A DNA stretch of 64,000 nucleotides from NCBI RefSeq assembly GCF_023159225.1, contig NC_063167.1, forward strand, positions 72,541,798 through 72,605,797. The letters are read 5' to 3'. Each line of letters opens with the position of its first letter. The first letter of the stretch is position 1. Both the position numbers and the translations under genes were made by a program. Below the pieces are notes generated by a model. It was not told the origin of the DNA, did not search any database, and saw only the letters and a program-made list of their open reading frames with translations. Origin of the DNA: Perognathus longimembris pacificus. Its lineage: Eukaryota > Chordata > Mammalia > Rodentia > Heteromyidae. Shown in pieces: positions 1 through 12,175 of this stretch.

Positions 1-137
1 CAGCTACCAAGATTGCTAAAAACCAAGAACACACGTTTCCTACTTGTAAAGAGGCCTTTTGACAAAGAGTGCTCCATTGATGCCAGAACTGTTCCTTGTC
101 ACTTCTACTACAGTGCCCAAAGCCCTCCATTTACCAG

Positions 138-592
138 GGCACTAGTGGCTCACGCCTGTATCCTAATGACTCAAGAGGCTGAGATCTGAAGATACAGGCT
201 CGAAGCCAGCAAGGGCAGAGAAGTCCATGAGATTTTTTTTTTTTTTTGCCAGTTCTGGGGCTTGAACTCAGGGCCTGAGCACTGCCTCTGGCTTCTTTTT
301 GCTCAAGGCTGGTACTCTGCAACTTGAGCCACAGTGCCACTTCTGGCCTTTTGTAAATATGTGGTGCTGAGGAATCAAACCCAGGGCTTCATGTATATGA
401 GGCGAGCACTCTACCACTAGGTCATATTCACAGCCCCATGAGATTCTTATTTCCAATGATTCAGCTAAAAGCCAGAAGAGCGAGTGTGGCTCAAGTGGTA
501 GAGCACTAGCCTTGAGTGAGAAAGTTAAGGGACAGTACCCAGGCCCGGAATTTAAGCCCCAGTAGCAACCCAAAAAGAAAAAAGAAAAAAAA
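138..592 (+). mobile_element. 7SL/Geo SINE interrupted by IDL-Geo
   Basis: The forward 7SL-like left part (138-235) and right monomer (437-592) are split by the insert at 236-436. The duplicated target is CCATGAGATT on both sides. Confidence 0.85.
236..436 (-). mobile_element. IDL-Geo-type SINE (nested)
   Basis: The reverse orientation begins with a T-rich tail. TTGCCAGTTCTGGGGCTTGA opens the right monomer, and the ID-like B box appears as AATCAAACCCAGG. Confidence 0.85.
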
Positions 593-967
593 AGAATAAT
601 CCTACAGTTAGGCTTCAACAGTGCCCAGGATCTTGGAAGAGAGCATGGATACAGACATGGCAGGAGAGGGAGGGGGTGTGGGGCACACTTGATCCCCTTC
701 CCAGGAAGCCAGGGCTGCTGGCTCACAGGACAGAAAGAGGCACAAAGGGCTGAGGGAGGAACTTGCAGAGTTTGGGTGCACAGTAAAGTTCTCTCTCCCC
801 TCCCCCTCCAGCGCTTCCTGCTCTGTTATCACAAGTCTGAGGGTGGCTCTTAAGACCCAAGTGTCCACCCCAGCCAAGCCAAGCCCCTTTCCTCCTTCTC
901 ACGAGCACCTCCATTCTGAGGTAGCACATGAACTAGAAGAGGTACAGTTATGGAGCTCTTGCACACC

Positions 968-1075
968 TCCCTCTGGCAGCTCACATCTGTCATCTGAGCT
1001 ACTCAGGAGGCTGAGATCTGAGGATTGTGGCCCAATAAGTCCTTGAGACTTTAGCCTCCAATTAACCAGTCCTAG
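968..1075 (+). mobile_element. 7SL-like SINE left part only
   Basis: The fragment runs from GGCAGCTCACATCTGTCATC to TCCAATTAACCAG. The right monomer is absent. Confidence 0.65.
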
Positions 1076-1513
1076 TGAAACTTCTGGTGCGGCATGAGGC
1101 TGGACCCGGGCCGTCCACAGCACTATCTTCACCTCTGAGGTTTCTTACCCTTTCGCCGCCCTCCTCCGCAGCAGAGCGGCCTGGGTGGCGCTGGGCACCC
1201 AGCAGCTTGTGGTGGGTGTTGGTTTGTGCTTCCTCCCCCGTGCTTCCTGTTGGAGTGTGAGCTGTTCTCATTAACCACAGCCTTGCAGCAGCACCCACAG
1301 CCTGTAAACCCCAGCCACCCAGGGGCCCCACAGAAGAAAGGAGAGTGGTAGAGACCGGCAAGAAGCCAAGAAAAATTCCAAAGATAGAATCACCAAGAAA
1401 ACATTCCACTGCAATTTAAAAAAAAAGTTACACATCACAGTCAGCTATGGTAAAAGTCAATTCTAAATGGACTCATTCAGATGGACTTTCACGGAAATTG
1501 TTTTTGGGGGATG

Positions 1514-1514
<1 letters not shown>

Positions 1515-1577
<63 letters not shown>
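1515..1577. repeat. (TG)n microsatellite
   Basis: About 31 uninterrupted TG dinucleotides lie at the tail side of the adjoining reverse SINE. Confidence 0.98.
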
Positions 1578-1580
<3 letters not shown>

Positions 1581-1720
1581 GTTTCTTGGGACAGTACTGG
1601 GGCTTGAACTCAGGGTCTTACCTTTTTTGCTCAAGGCTGGTGAGGTGCTCCACAACTTGAACCACGCGGCTACTTGTGGCCCTTACTGGTTAATTGGAAA
1701 TATGAGTCTCACAGACTTTT
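1578..1720 (-). mobile_element. 7SL/Geo SINE, partial
   Basis: The right monomer is followed by TGGTTAATTGGAAATATGAG. The element is broken by the IDL-Geo at 1721; little of its 7SL part resumes after the insert. Confidence 0.7.
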
Positions 1721-1930
1721 TTTTTTTTTTTTTTTTTTGCCAGTCCTGGGCCTTGGACTCAGGGCCTGAGCACTGTCCCTGGCTTCTTCCCGCTCAAGGC
1801 TAGCACTCTGCCACTTGAGCCACAGCGCCGCTTCTGGCCGTTTTCTGTATATGTGGTGCTGGGGAATCGAACCTAGGGCCTCGTGTATCCGAGGCAGGCA
1901 CTCTTGCCACTAGGCCATATCCCCAGCCCC
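1721..1930 (-). mobile_element. IDL-Geo-type SINE
   Basis: This is a full-length reverse copy flanked by the direct repeat TCTCACAGACTTTTT (1707 and 1931), a clear target-site duplication. Confidence 0.92.
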
Positions 1931-2029
1931 TCTCACAGACTTTTTTGACTTGAGGGTCTTTGGACATCTTTGTATGCTTTCCGTTATCTTGAGCACATTC
2001 CAAAAGAGACAGCTTAAGATCTAAAGAAG

Positions 2030-2268
2030 CAGCCAGATGTGGATAGCTCATGTCTGTAATCCTAGCTACTCAGGAGGCCAAGATCTGAGGATTGTGGTTC
2101 AAAGTCAGTCTTGAGTAGCAAAGTCCATGAGACTTTTATCTCCAATGAATTACCAAAAAAGGTGGGAGTGGAGCTGTGACTCAAGTATAGAGCACCAGCC
2201 TTGAGTGAAAAAGCCTGAAGGACAGCATCCAGCTCCCAAGTTCAAGTATGAGTTCTGGCACACACACA
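2030..2268 (+). mobile_element. 7SL/Geo SINE
   Basis: The left part carries GTCTGTAATCCTAGCTACTC, and the right monomer ends in a CACACACA tail. Confidence 0.85.
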
Positions 2269-2777
2269 AGCAGAAGTTTCCTGATGCCGGTGTGGATCTT
2301 CACTCTGGCTATGTTAGCCCAAGAGCACAACCAATTGTCAACAGCAGGAAGAGGTTTAGCTGGGATGGAGAGAGAACTCTGAGTGGGGTGGAGGCTAGGT
2401 TGATAGTGGTCTCAGTGGAAAAAAAAGTGGTTCTGCGAGAACAAGGCCAGAGGACAGGTAACAAGTGGAGGGATCTGAAAACCTCCTGGAAGGCCTTCCC
2501 ACTACATCCTACCTGTTGGAATAAAGCAAACTGAGCTCCAGTCACAGTGATGTGTCCAGTCCTTCAGGACATCACTTGTTCTCCCAGGCCTTTTGACATT
2601 GGTACCGTCACCCTCCACTTCTCTTCAAGCAGAGAATGGCTATTCTGGTTACAGCATCAGATCAAATGATAACGTGTATGTGAAAGTATCCTGCGTGTTC
2701 ATAATGTTACCTGATGATGGCTTTGTTTTTGTTTTTTTAATGCCTCACTACAGGTTAAAAACAAGAACAAGAAAAAA

Positions 2778-3021
2778 GCTGGTATCAGTAGACTCATGCC
2801 AGTAATCTTAGCTACTAAGGAGGCAGAGATCTGAGGGCCATGGTTCAGTCAGCCTAGGCAAACAAATCCAAGAAGCACTGTATCCCCAATTAAAACAGCA
2901 AAAAAACCCAAAGTGGAGGTGTGGCTCAAATAGTAGAGTGCTAGCTTTGAGTGGAAAAAGCTAGCCAAGAGTTCAAAGCCCTGAGTTCAAGCCCCAGTAC
3001 TGGTATACACACACGCACACC
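2778..3021 (+). mobile_element. 7SL/Geo SINE
   Basis: This diverged copy includes CCAGTAATCTTAGCTACTAA and ends with CCCAGTACTGG and a CA-rich tail. Confidence 0.8.
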
Positions 3022-3265
3022 AATTAAAAAAAATACAAGGGTATTTTTAAACAAATGTGACTAACAAAAGGAACCAGATTTAGATACCATTTTCTCTGTA
3101 TGACACACAGATGCTCCATGATGATAAAAAGCATTTTTATGTACCATTGAGTTTTCTTCTTTGAACTTAGGTATCTTAAATCGAAAAAATTAGGTCTGAG
3201 TACATTACCTTCTTCTTAGGAAAAAAAAATCTTTTTTACTTAAAAACTGAGGTGACATAGTTAGT

Positions 3266-3525
3266 AATGGGGTGTAGCTCTGTGATAGGAGGTTGCCTAG
3301 CCAGCATATATGATACCTTGGGTTTGATCCCCAGCACCTCATGCTTGTAATCCTAGTGATTCAAGGAGATCACGGTTTGAAACCAACTGAGGAGGAAAAG
3401 TCCAAGAGATATAATTTCCAAAATAAGAAGCAAAAAGCTGTTCTGTAGGCATGGCTCAGATAAAAGACCATCATCTTAGCAAGCTAGTGGAGCCATGAAT
3501 CAAAACCTGGGTACAAGACACAAAC
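3266..3525 (+). mobile_element. Old ID monomer followed by 7SL/Geo SINE
   Basis: An ID-like 5' segment (GGGGTGTAGCTCTGTGATAG) with B box GGTTTGATCCCCAGC runs straight into a degenerate 7SL/Geo element. Confidence 0.6.
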
Positions 3526-3571
3526 AAACACAACTGGGACTAAACGGAAAACCATGGATAAAGCTTTTTTT

Positions 3572-3792
3572 GTTGTTTTTGGTCCTGTGGCTTGAACTTG
3601 GGGCCTGGATGCTGTCGCTGGGCTATCGCTCTACCACTTTGAGCCACAACACCACTTCTAGTTTCCTGGTGGTTAATTGGAAATAAGAGTCTCATGGACT
3701 TTCCTGCCCAGGCTGGCTTTAAAGCGAGATCCTCACATCTCAGCCTCCCGAGTAGCTAGGATTACAGGTTTAAGCCACCAGCTCAGGCTGGA
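3572..3792 (-). mobile_element. 7SL/Geo SINE
   Basis: The complete reverse copy ends with GAGTAGCTAGGATTACAGG and the 5' end of the 7SL part. Confidence 0.85.
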
Positions 3793-4251
3793 TAAAACTT
3801 TAATATATAAATTGAATAAGAAAATTGAGAATAAAGAAGTAAAATATTTTCTTCAGAGAATGCATGAAAAGCCAAGTATCACTTGATATGAACTGTTGCT
3901 ATACTACTTATTATATTGAGATTAACTTTGTCACCTAAAGCCCACCAGTTTTTTGCTGTTGTTGTTGTTTTTATTAAAAAGCTTCTGTCAATAGTTAGGT
4001 GGTCTTCCTTGCGAAGAACTGATTTGAGGCTCTGAGAAGTGGCTAGGCCTTGGACTGGGCTTTTCTGCCCTCTACTGGAAACACTGAGTCATGGTCTGAG
4101 AAATGAATCATGCTAAAGAATCCTCAACACTGGAGACACTACCAGATGCCATTAATCCCATCAAGACCAAGATCATTATGGAACTGGGTGTTAGTTTACA
4201 GGAGAACAAGAAGGAATGCTCTGATCACAAATGCTTTTCTTTGCTTTTTTA

Positions 4252-4486
4252 TTGTGTGTGTGTGTGTATGTGTGCTGGTACTGGGACTTGAACTCAGGGC
4301 CTAGGCATTGTCTCCTAGTTTTTCCACTCAAGGCGGGGTGCTCTACCATTTGAGCCAGAACTCCACTTCTGGATTTTTGGTGATGAGTCTCATGGTCTTT
4401 CTTGCCTAGAATGACTTCAAACCTGTTCTCAGATAGCAGCCTCCCAAGTAGCTAGGATTACAGGTGTGAGCCACCAGTGCCTGGCA
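4252..4486 (-). mobile_element. 7SL/Geo SINE with GT tail
   Basis: A short TG tract starts the reverse copy (the CA tail of the element). The full left part ends near CACCAGTGCCTGGC. Confidence 0.85.
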
Positions 4487-5215
4487 CAGTTCTGTCATAA
4501 GAATTGTATACCTGTATGTCACTTCATGAGTAAGTGAAATACAATGCCTAAATAATTTGTCCGAAATCCTGTTAAGAGTGGTGGGCTGGGCCTAATACTT
4601 TCATATACAACTCTCTGCACTTCTTTGGCAATGTGCATTTTATAGTACTGTTCAACAAATATGTTCTCTATGACTTGAACAAAGCTACAGTGTTCCTGCA
4701 GTAACAAACCTAGATGCTCCAGGACTGTAGCAAAAATCCTTTTAAAAATATAGAATCTAGTAAACAGTGCTTCTATCTTAAGTCTCAACTTCACTAGAGG
4801 GGAACATGGAGACTGTGAAAGATGGATTAAAAATAGAATAGAAAGATGGGGAAAAAAAAACAAGAAAAGTCAAATTGAGAATTAAAGTATTTTTATTTTA
4901 AGATTCTAGGCATTTGTATTAATCCAAATAGCTAAAGGAGAAGAATCAAACAGATAAAATCCTGTCATTTGTTGGTCATCCGCCTGTCCCAAGCCACCAA
5001 AACCCACTGCCCCCGAAAAGAAAGACCACCAAGTAGTTTTGGGGGTGGAAATTCCCACCAGGAGGCCAACAGTAAAACCTTACACCAGTTTCTTCACTAC
5101 TGCAGGGTAAAGTATTTACTAGACAGCATATTGGTAGAGGGCTTTAACACTGGGGTCACTTTTTCAAATGAAAAATAAGTAGTTAGCCAATATGAACAGT
5201 TCATTAAATATTATC

Positions 5216-5217
<2 letters not shown>

Positions 5218-5268
<51 letters not shown>

Positions 5269-5474
5269 CAGTGTTGGGGTTTGAACTCAGGGCTTCATGC
5301 TTTCCTTTGGCTTTTTCAAGGCTGACATTTGAGCCACACCTCCGGTTCTGGCTTTTTGCTTGTTAACTGGCCATAGAGTTTCAGTTTCCTTCTTTGGGCT
5401 GGTTTTGAATCTTGATCCTCAGATCTTGGCCTCCCGAGTAGCTAGGATGACAGGCGTGAGCCACTGGCAATAGC
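5218..5474 (-). mobile_element. 7SL/Geo SINE with long (GT)n tail
   Basis: The (GT)n tract at 5218-5267 continues directly into the right monomer at GCCAGTGTTGGGGTTTGA. The left part ends near 5474. Confidence 0.88.
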
Positions 5475-5634
5475 TTAATATCATAATCTTATTGGTCCTC
5501 TTTTGTCCCTTTTTTTTTTTAAATGTGCTTATCTTCTCCTCTCCCATTCCTTTATCATTTTACTTTCTCCTTCCATTCAAATTATTTTTTAAAAATGTTT
5601 TCACAAAATCTCTATAACTCAATGATTCATCCTG

Positions 5635-6050
5635 TAACTATGTGCTGAGTACCTTCACCGAGCCAGCTGCAGAATCACAAGTCATGAGTAACACTTGGTT
5701 CCACCTCAGGGGCCCCATACAATGCACAATCAGGTACACAAACAAATACAGGCCACCTGCCGTATTCCTGCAGGGAATATGTGCAAGTTCCTGTGGGAAG
5801 AGGAAGCAAGGAATACTACAAAGGCTTCCCCGAGGAGACATCTGTGCTGGTCTTGGAAAGATGGGCAGACTAAGTGGCAAAGGATGGGTCTAAGGCAGCC
5901 AGGAAGATATTGCAGAAAGGACACATGGCACAAGCCAGGACAAAGGATTACTTTGGATTGCCAGTGAGCTCAAGGCCCGGGGTTTAAATGGCAGTACGAT
6001 GGGGTGGGGGAAAGAACACAGATTTGATATGGATGGTACTGTGGAGGCAG
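5635..6050 (+). mobile_element. Possible ancient L2-like repeat
   Basis: The sequence has the look of an old mammalian interspersed repeat (TGCTGAGTACCTTC, later GAGGAGACATCTGTGCTGG and CTTGGAAAGATGGGCAGA). The family assignment is from memory and weak. Confidence 0.35.
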
Positions 6051-6259
6051 GTTGAGGAGTAGAGAAAGTGACCTTTTATGTCACAGGAATGGCTGTACTG
6101 TATAGTGCTGGGATTACAGCATGAAAAAGGGACACATGTAAGGAAGGCAGAGAGAAGGCAGCCAAGGCTAGAGCCCATGCTAAAGCCAACGACTGCTTCA
6201 ACTCCAGACAAAAAAGACTGGAATGTAGCCTCTATTATTGATGATATTCCTGTATCACC

Positions 6260-6600
6260 TTCCTGTGGTTGTACCTACACTATCTTTGTATCTTATTTGA
6301 ATATATTGGAAACCGGGTATACTGGTATTAGAACCAGGAAATTGGAAGGGAACACCAAAATCGGGAGACACAGGGTAAAAAAAGACAAACAACTAGAAAA
6401 GCAATACTTACAAACAGTTTGGTGAAAATGAACCGAACAACTGAACAACTCATGGGGGGGAGGGGGAAGGGAAAGAGGGAGGGGGGAGAGGGGAATGAGG
6501 GACAAGGTAACAAACAGTACAAGAAATGTATCCAATGCCTAATGTATGAAACTGTAACCTCTCTGTAATTCAGTTTGATAATAAAAAAATATATATATAA
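6260..6600 (+). mobile_element. L1 3' end (5'-truncated)
   Basis: It ends ACTGTAACCTCTCTG, then TTTGATAATAAAAAA, the same 3' end seen at 54153 and, reversed, at 28590, 33900 and 53302. A G-rich polypurine tract lies at 6450-6500, as is usual in L1 3' UTRs. Confidence 0.8.
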
Positions 6601-6635
6601 ATTTTAAAAAGTTATATAAGAAAAAAAATGACTGG

Positions 6636-6870
6636 AAAAGGGTTGGTGTGAGCCACTGGCTCACACCTATAAACCTAGCTACTCAGAAGGCTAAGAGCTG
6701 AGAACTGAGGTTAGAAGCCAGCTTGAGCAGTAAAGTCTGTGAAACTCGTATCAATGTGCCACCAAAAAGCCAGAAGAGTTGTGGCTCAAGTGGTAGAATG
6801 CTAGCCTTGAGCAAAAAAGTTCAAGTATAGTGCCCAGGCCCCAAGTTCAGGACCCACACCCACATAAAAT
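6636..6870 (+). mobile_element. 7SL/Geo SINE
   Basis: This forward copy has both the left part (CACCTATAAACCTAGCTACT) and the right monomer (GTGGCTCAAGTGGTAGAATG). Confidence 0.85.
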
Positions 6871-6933
6871 ATGTGTGACAGACTGAAAAGGAAGTGAGGG
6901 AAAGAGACAGGAATGAGGAAAAGGATATAAGAA

Positions 6934-7150
6934 ACCAGGCACTGCTACTTCACCTGTAATCCTAGCTACTCAGAAGGCTGGGGTCTGGAAGATCTCTTAG
7001 GCCAATGGGGCAAAAAAGTCTGAGACTCTAATTCCAATTAACTAGGAAAAGCAGAGGTGGAGGCACAGCTTAAGTGTAATATCACCAGTCTAGCTAGCTT
7101 GAGGCCCTGAGTTCAAACCCCTTCTCCCCCAGGACACAGAAAAGAAAAGG
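6934..7150 (+). mobile_element. 7SL/Geo SINE
   Basis: This second forward copy lies about 65 bp after the previous one. Its right monomer is diverged. Confidence 0.8.
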
Positions 7151-7697
7151 AAAAGGGGGAGTCTTAGTGAATCAGATGGAGCAAATGATTGAATTAAGAC
7201 AAATTAAATGAGAAAGGGAGCAAATAAGATATACTGGAGTCAGTAGTGAAAAGGGCAAAGGAAATCTCCACACAAGCAAACATTAAAAAAGAAGTAAATA
7301 AGAACTTATAAAACTGAAGTAAAAATGTTAAGAATCCAGTGACTAAACAGATGGACAGTTTTACCTGTTGATGAGGGGGAGACCCAAGCTGACAGCAAGG
7401 GGCAGGACCAGAGTGTCAGGCTCAACTTGCTCATTTGTTCCACCTATATGTGGAGCACAATGGAGGGGGGGACCCCTCACTCTAGGTAGTTAACCCTAGC
7501 TACTCTCTTCCTTCTGAGCTGCCTGGAAAAGAAAAGCTACCAACTGGCTCAGCCAGGATGTTACCAAAAGCCTTACTATGTCCACCAACTCTCAAGCCCA
7601 GTGTACTAGAATAATTCCCAATCAGGTGGAAATGTACATACTAGACAGGTTTTATTAAACCTTATGTGTGCTGAAGGGACTATCCATTTTCCTTCTT

Positions 7698-7902
7698 TTT
7701 TTTTTTTTGGCCAGTCCTGGGGCTTGGACTCAGGGCCTGAGCACTGTCCCTGGCTTCTTTTTGCTCAAGGCTAGCACTCTGCCACTTGAGCCACAGCGCC
7801 GCTTCTAGCCGTTTTCTGTATATGTGGTGCTGGGGAATCGAACCTAGGGCCTCGTGTATCCGAGGCAGGCACTCTTGCCACTAGGCTATATCCCCAGCCC
7901 CT
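7698..7902 (-). mobile_element. IDL-Geo-type SINE
   Basis: This full reverse copy has the target duplication TCCATTTTCCTTCTT on both sides (7683 and 7903). Confidence 0.92.
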
Positions 7903-8112
7903 CCATTTTCCTTCTTAATTCACCTTTTTAAGACCTCTTACTGATAAAAGCAGAAGATACAAATTTTACACTTCTTAAATATACTTTGGAGAACTGAAAC
8001 CAAAAGTAAAAAGACGCTTCAGTAGGACCGGATCTCTGAACGCAACACAGAACAATATTACTTGATACATATGGATTTGTAGACTCATTTTTTTCCCCCC
8101 AAGAGTATCTTC

Positions 8113-8280
8113 TAGCTGGTCACTGTGGCTCATAACTATCTTAGCTACTCAGGAGGCTAAGATCTAAGGCTCAAGGTTTGCAGCTAGCTTGAGCAGATAA
8201 ATCCAAGACTCTTTGCCAGAAGTGGCTCAAGTGGTACAGTACTGCCAGTCTCAAGCAAGAGGGCAAGGCCCTGAGGTATT
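8113..8280 (+). mobile_element. 7SL/Geo SINE, shortened
   Basis: The left part is followed directly by GTGGCTCAAGTGGTACAGT. The middle segment is deleted. Confidence 0.75.
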
Positions 8281-8827
8281 TATACCAAAGAAATGAACAA
8301 TAATATCTTTCAAAGAATTAGTTCAAAATGTGTTGAATCCAGAGAGGTTCTCTGGCACTTGTGCTTTGAGTTCACCTGGGTCTGCAGTTCCTCACTGAGG
8401 AAGAACAGAGCACTAGGTGATAAGCAGGCCTGGCATTCCTGATTAGCCTGAACAGGTGTGCAATTTCTCAAAATGCCTAAGACCCAAAGTAGACGTTTAG
8501 ATAGAGAGATGTGCGTTGGTGTCCCAAACAGTCCTAAAGTCTCACATTTAGGTCTTTTTTCCCCCCGATGGTAATGGAGTTTCAACTCAGTGCCTTTGCT
8601 CTACCACTTGAACCATGCCCCTAGCCCTGAGTAAAACAACCATTTCTCCACCATAGGGAGCCAGAACAGCTACATCTCCAATCCCTAGTGGTCTACATAA
8701 TCTTCAATTCATTGCAATTGGACTCTTGTCCCCAGCTCTCTGAAATCACTTCTGCATGTAGAACTGAGTTTCAAAACACATTTTTTTTTTTGGGGGGGGG
8801 AGGTACTTATTTGACTGCTTGGTTGCA

Positions 8828-8920
8828 GGATATAGTGGTTAAAAGCAGACTGTCCAGGTTCAAATCTCAGCACTATTACTTGCTAGCTCCACCACTAAGG
8901 GCAAACAGAGCAGCAGTGGT
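8828..8920 (+). mobile_element. MIR fragment
   Basis: ATAGTGGTTAAAAGCAGACT, then CAGGTTCAAATCTCAGCACT and TTACTTGCTAGCT match the tRNA-like and core parts of MIR. Confidence 0.75.
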
Positions 8921-9487
8921 GGACATTTTTTTGTTCACAGAATAGTGTGAACATTTTGACTTCACAAAGTTTGGTCTATGTGAGAATTAACAAGCTTCTA
9001 ACAAGGGAAAGACTGTTACAGTTATTACCTGGTAACTTTAAAAATAATTTGAAATTGGTGTACTTAATTCTGCCCCCGTGGCTCCTTAGTTTCTTCTCTC
9101 AACTTTTCATTTAGTCCCTGTCCAATAGATCTTACTTTAGGACAGTCACAAATATCATCTGCCATACTGTGCCATCGCCCTTAGTCTAACCCCTCCCTTA
9201 GCATAGCTGACAAGTACAGCAACCTATCAGTTTTCTCTGGATATCCTGAGTTGAGCTTACCCAGACTGTTATGATCACAAAATGTGCCTTTCTCTTTCCA
9301 TATGTCTCACACAGGGACTTAGGGTCCCTTTTCCTTCACTAGGAATAAATTAGGTGCCCTTTCTTAGGGTGCTTCAATTAACTCCATACAATTTTTTAAA
9401 ATCACATTCTATTTTTAGATGTATGCTTGGTTGCTAACACATCTCACTTAGCCAAATCTTCCTATTACCTCCTACTAAGAACAGAAA

Positions 9488-9730
9488 AGGGCCCAGTGCT
9501 TGTGGCTCACACCTGGAAACCCAGCTAACCTGGAAGCTGAAATTTAAGGATCAGATTGAAGCCAGCCTGTGCAGACAGATCGGCGAGACTCTTTTCTTCA
9601 ATTAATCAGCAAAAAAACCAAAAGTGGGGTGTGTGGCCCAGGTGGTACAGCACCAGCCATGAGTGAAAAAGCCAAGCAAGAGCACAAGGCTCTGAATTCA
9701 GGACCCAGTACAGGCATAAAACAACAACAA
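9488..9730 (+). mobile_element. 7SL/Geo SINE
   Basis: This full forward copy ends CCCAGTACAGGCATAAAACAACAAC. Confidence 0.85.
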
Positions 9731-10261
9731 AAGGGGCTGTATTATGCTAGTTGTGTTCTCATTTTTCCTGGGCCTTCCTCTTAAGACTACTTCCTGTTCC
9801 TTTGCTCCACCACCTGTGCTTTAGTTAGCTCACTGGAATTGGGTGAAATGCACCCAGAAAGGGAATGTGCACAGAGGTACTAGGTAACAGAACTCCACAC
9901 TAGATTGCACATGCTCTAGACATATTTATTTCACTGCTGACCACGAGGCTGCTGCATATATCAACTCAAGACAAGCGCGTGCCTCTCTCCAGCCCCACAG
10001 AACCACCAGAGGCTATGGTGCCATTGCTTAGGATTTTCAGTCTTTCAAAAGCATCTTATTACCAAACTCACCTGGAACTATGGGACAGGTCTTTTCCTTC
10101 TGGAGACTTCAGAACACTATTTACTAGAGAAAGTAGCTTTATATACCATGCACTAAACTCTAACTGGTGATACAGAGGTGATGCAAGCACTTAATCCCAG
10201 AGTCTTAGGAATTGGATCAGGATCACGGTGCAAGAAAAGCCCAAGCAGTAAATTGTGAGAA

Positions 10262-10480
10262 CTGGGCTGGTAACACCAATCTATAATCCCAGCTGTGTGG
10301 GAGTCCTGGTTAGGAGAATTGTAGTCTGAAGCTGGCTTTGAGCAAAATGTGTGAGGCTATCTGAATAAGAACTAAAGAGAAAACAAAAAAGCTGGAAGCA
10401 TGTCTCAAGTGGTCCAGCACTTGTCTCACAAGCACAAGGCCTTGAGTTTCATAACCAAACACCACAACCAAAAACTCTTA
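10262..10480 (+). mobile_element. Old 7SL/ID-type SINE
   Basis: This diverged copy (CCAATCTATAATCCCAGCTG, then GTCTCAAGTGGTCCAGCACT) lies just beyond the proposed long SEC22B 3' end. Confidence 0.65.
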
Positions 10481-10534
10481 ACTAGAAGGTTTACGTTCCT
10501 AATAAAATGAAAAAAGATGTATTCTAGTTCTTTA

Positions 10535-12020
10535 AATTATCAGGAATAAGCATTTATTTGCTTTGCTGTAAGGAAATCAGAGAGATTTTCTTCATTAGGA
10601 ATCAGGACAGTAGCTCTCACGATCCCTTAAGTGTTATAAAATTGCTTACTAAAGTTCTTTCAGAAGATGTTAGGTTAATTTTTTTTGTACAATTAGAGAA
10701 ACATTTGCAGCACGTGCCAGAGTTATAGGTTATACTTTAGACCTTTGTGATATCCAAAAGGTCTATTTGCCCCATTTAAAAAAAAAACCCACTTCAGAAA
10801 ATAAAAGATTGGAAACCCCGTTATCCCTGAGCAAAGAAGGAAAATCTCCTATGTACTTTTATGAGGCAATAGAAGCCACTGTGAAGGAGCGCCTCATCTG
10901 TGGACTATTCCTGAAGAACTGACATAAACCACAACAAGAATGAGCGGTGTGCAGAGATTTCCTCAGATAAATGCAGTTAGTAGTGTGAATGGTTGATCTG
11001 CCAAGGTTCTAAACTAACTATCCAGCTACAAATTTTTTACTTTGGACTGAGAGAATATCCTGAGAAGACATTTAACGGGACATGAAAGCATCAGGCCCAG
11101 GGGAATATCTGAAATGTCAGCAAACTGTGGCAAGAGGAAAACAAAGAGTGGGAAAACTGGTTGTGGGTAGCAGGACACAGCTGGAGTTCTGAGCTAGACC
11201 CGTCTTCTCCTTAAGCCAGAGGGCCTCTGGCTATGGTGTTATATCCACTCTTCTATTAATAGAAGCCAAACACTGCAAAATAAGATCAGTAATGTCTCAA
11301 ACTAACTTATGTCTTGTTTAAAGAATAAATGAGAGAAAAAAGTTTAGCTTCTTAGTCAAGGAGTACTATATAATTTCAAGGTAGCTTAATATAATTTATT
11401 TAACCCTAAAGCAATTGTGCAATAAGCAAAAAATATATATAAAGGAAAACAACAAAGGATAACTTTCCCAGGGGCTGACAGAATCTGTGCAGCACAGCAA
11501 TGAATCTTCATGTCCTGGGAGTCTCATCTCAAAGGCCATCAAAACCCCAGATCACTGAAAATCACAAATGTCACTGACAAAAGGAATGTGGACTCAAGTC
11601 GAAAAACTTCACACAGGGCTCCCTTCTTTGAAGGAACTGCAGAATTTGCTAGCACAGGTTGGCTACCTTTCAATCTCATTGATGGCTCTATTCAAGAATG
11701 AGAATGCCCCACTCAGTAATGTGTCTTAAAATGTACTGGAAGGGGGAAGAAATAAGATAAAACAGTCTACTGTTCCCTAATATATATGGCTTAGCACCCA
11801 GAGAAAGCCTCTGTCCCAAATAGAGACTTCCGCGAGGGTTAAGCTTCATGAAACGAGGAGGAATCTTTCATTGTCAAGACATGCCTTTTTTTGCAAGGTC
11901 TTTGAGAGGAAGAAGCTCCACTTGGAACCTAATTCACATCCCTGTGAGCTCAGCTTCCTGAAACATACATGTGCGTGCCGGGTTCTAGGTTCTCCCTTAC
12001 CAGTAATGGGATTCACTATT
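10535..12020 (-). other. SEC22B: SEC22B 3' untranslated region (end uncertain)
   Basis: About 1.5 kb of non-SINE sequence follows the stop on the minus strand. AATAAA hexamers on the minus strand occur at 11400-11395 and 10558-10553, followed by U-rich stretches, so a short and a long 3' end are both possible. An old SINE block (10262-10480) lies just past the second hexamer. The chosen end is an inference from hexamers only. Confidence 0.45.
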
Positions 12021-12175
12021 TCACAACCACCAGAACCGCACATACACTATTAACATGATGAAAAACACAGCCACAGCTGCAAGTTTGGCGTAAGTGGAAC
12101 GCATGTTCAAGTACTTTGCGTCCTGCCGGTACTTTTTGGAAAGGCTGGACAAATTGTTTGCCTTGGAATCCAATG
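12021..12175 (-). CDS. SEC22B: SEC22B coding exon 5 and stop
   Basis: This exon carries 155 nt coding the end of Ala165 through Leu215 and TGA (12023-12021). It covers the C-terminal half of the SNARE motif and the single membrane anchor, with an Ala/Val/Phe/Ile-rich core followed by VYVRFWWL. The acceptor is GACAG|. Confidence 0.97.

Larger units (their letters stand above)
1..10480. other. Intergenic region downstream of SEC22B
   Basis: No gene is supported here. SINEs alternate with unique stretches at 593-967, 1076-1514, 2270-2777, 3022-3260, 3798-4250, 4487-5216, 7151-7690, 8291-8827, 8925-9487 and 9731-10160. An open frame of 114 codons on the minus strand (4863-4519) has no recognisable domain and no splice or promoter context. 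Confidence 0.75.

Noticed and set aside
1447..1803. Open frames through TG, GA and CT microsatellites here and at 36116, 41182 and 62602
   Set aside because: Dinucleotide and tetranucleotide repeats lack stops. The translations are Val-Cys, Thr-His or Arg-Glu runs with no gene context.
4519..4863. 114-codon minus-strand open frame
   Set aside because: It is AT-rich, has no recognisable domain, start context, splice partners or CpG island, and is plausible by chance.
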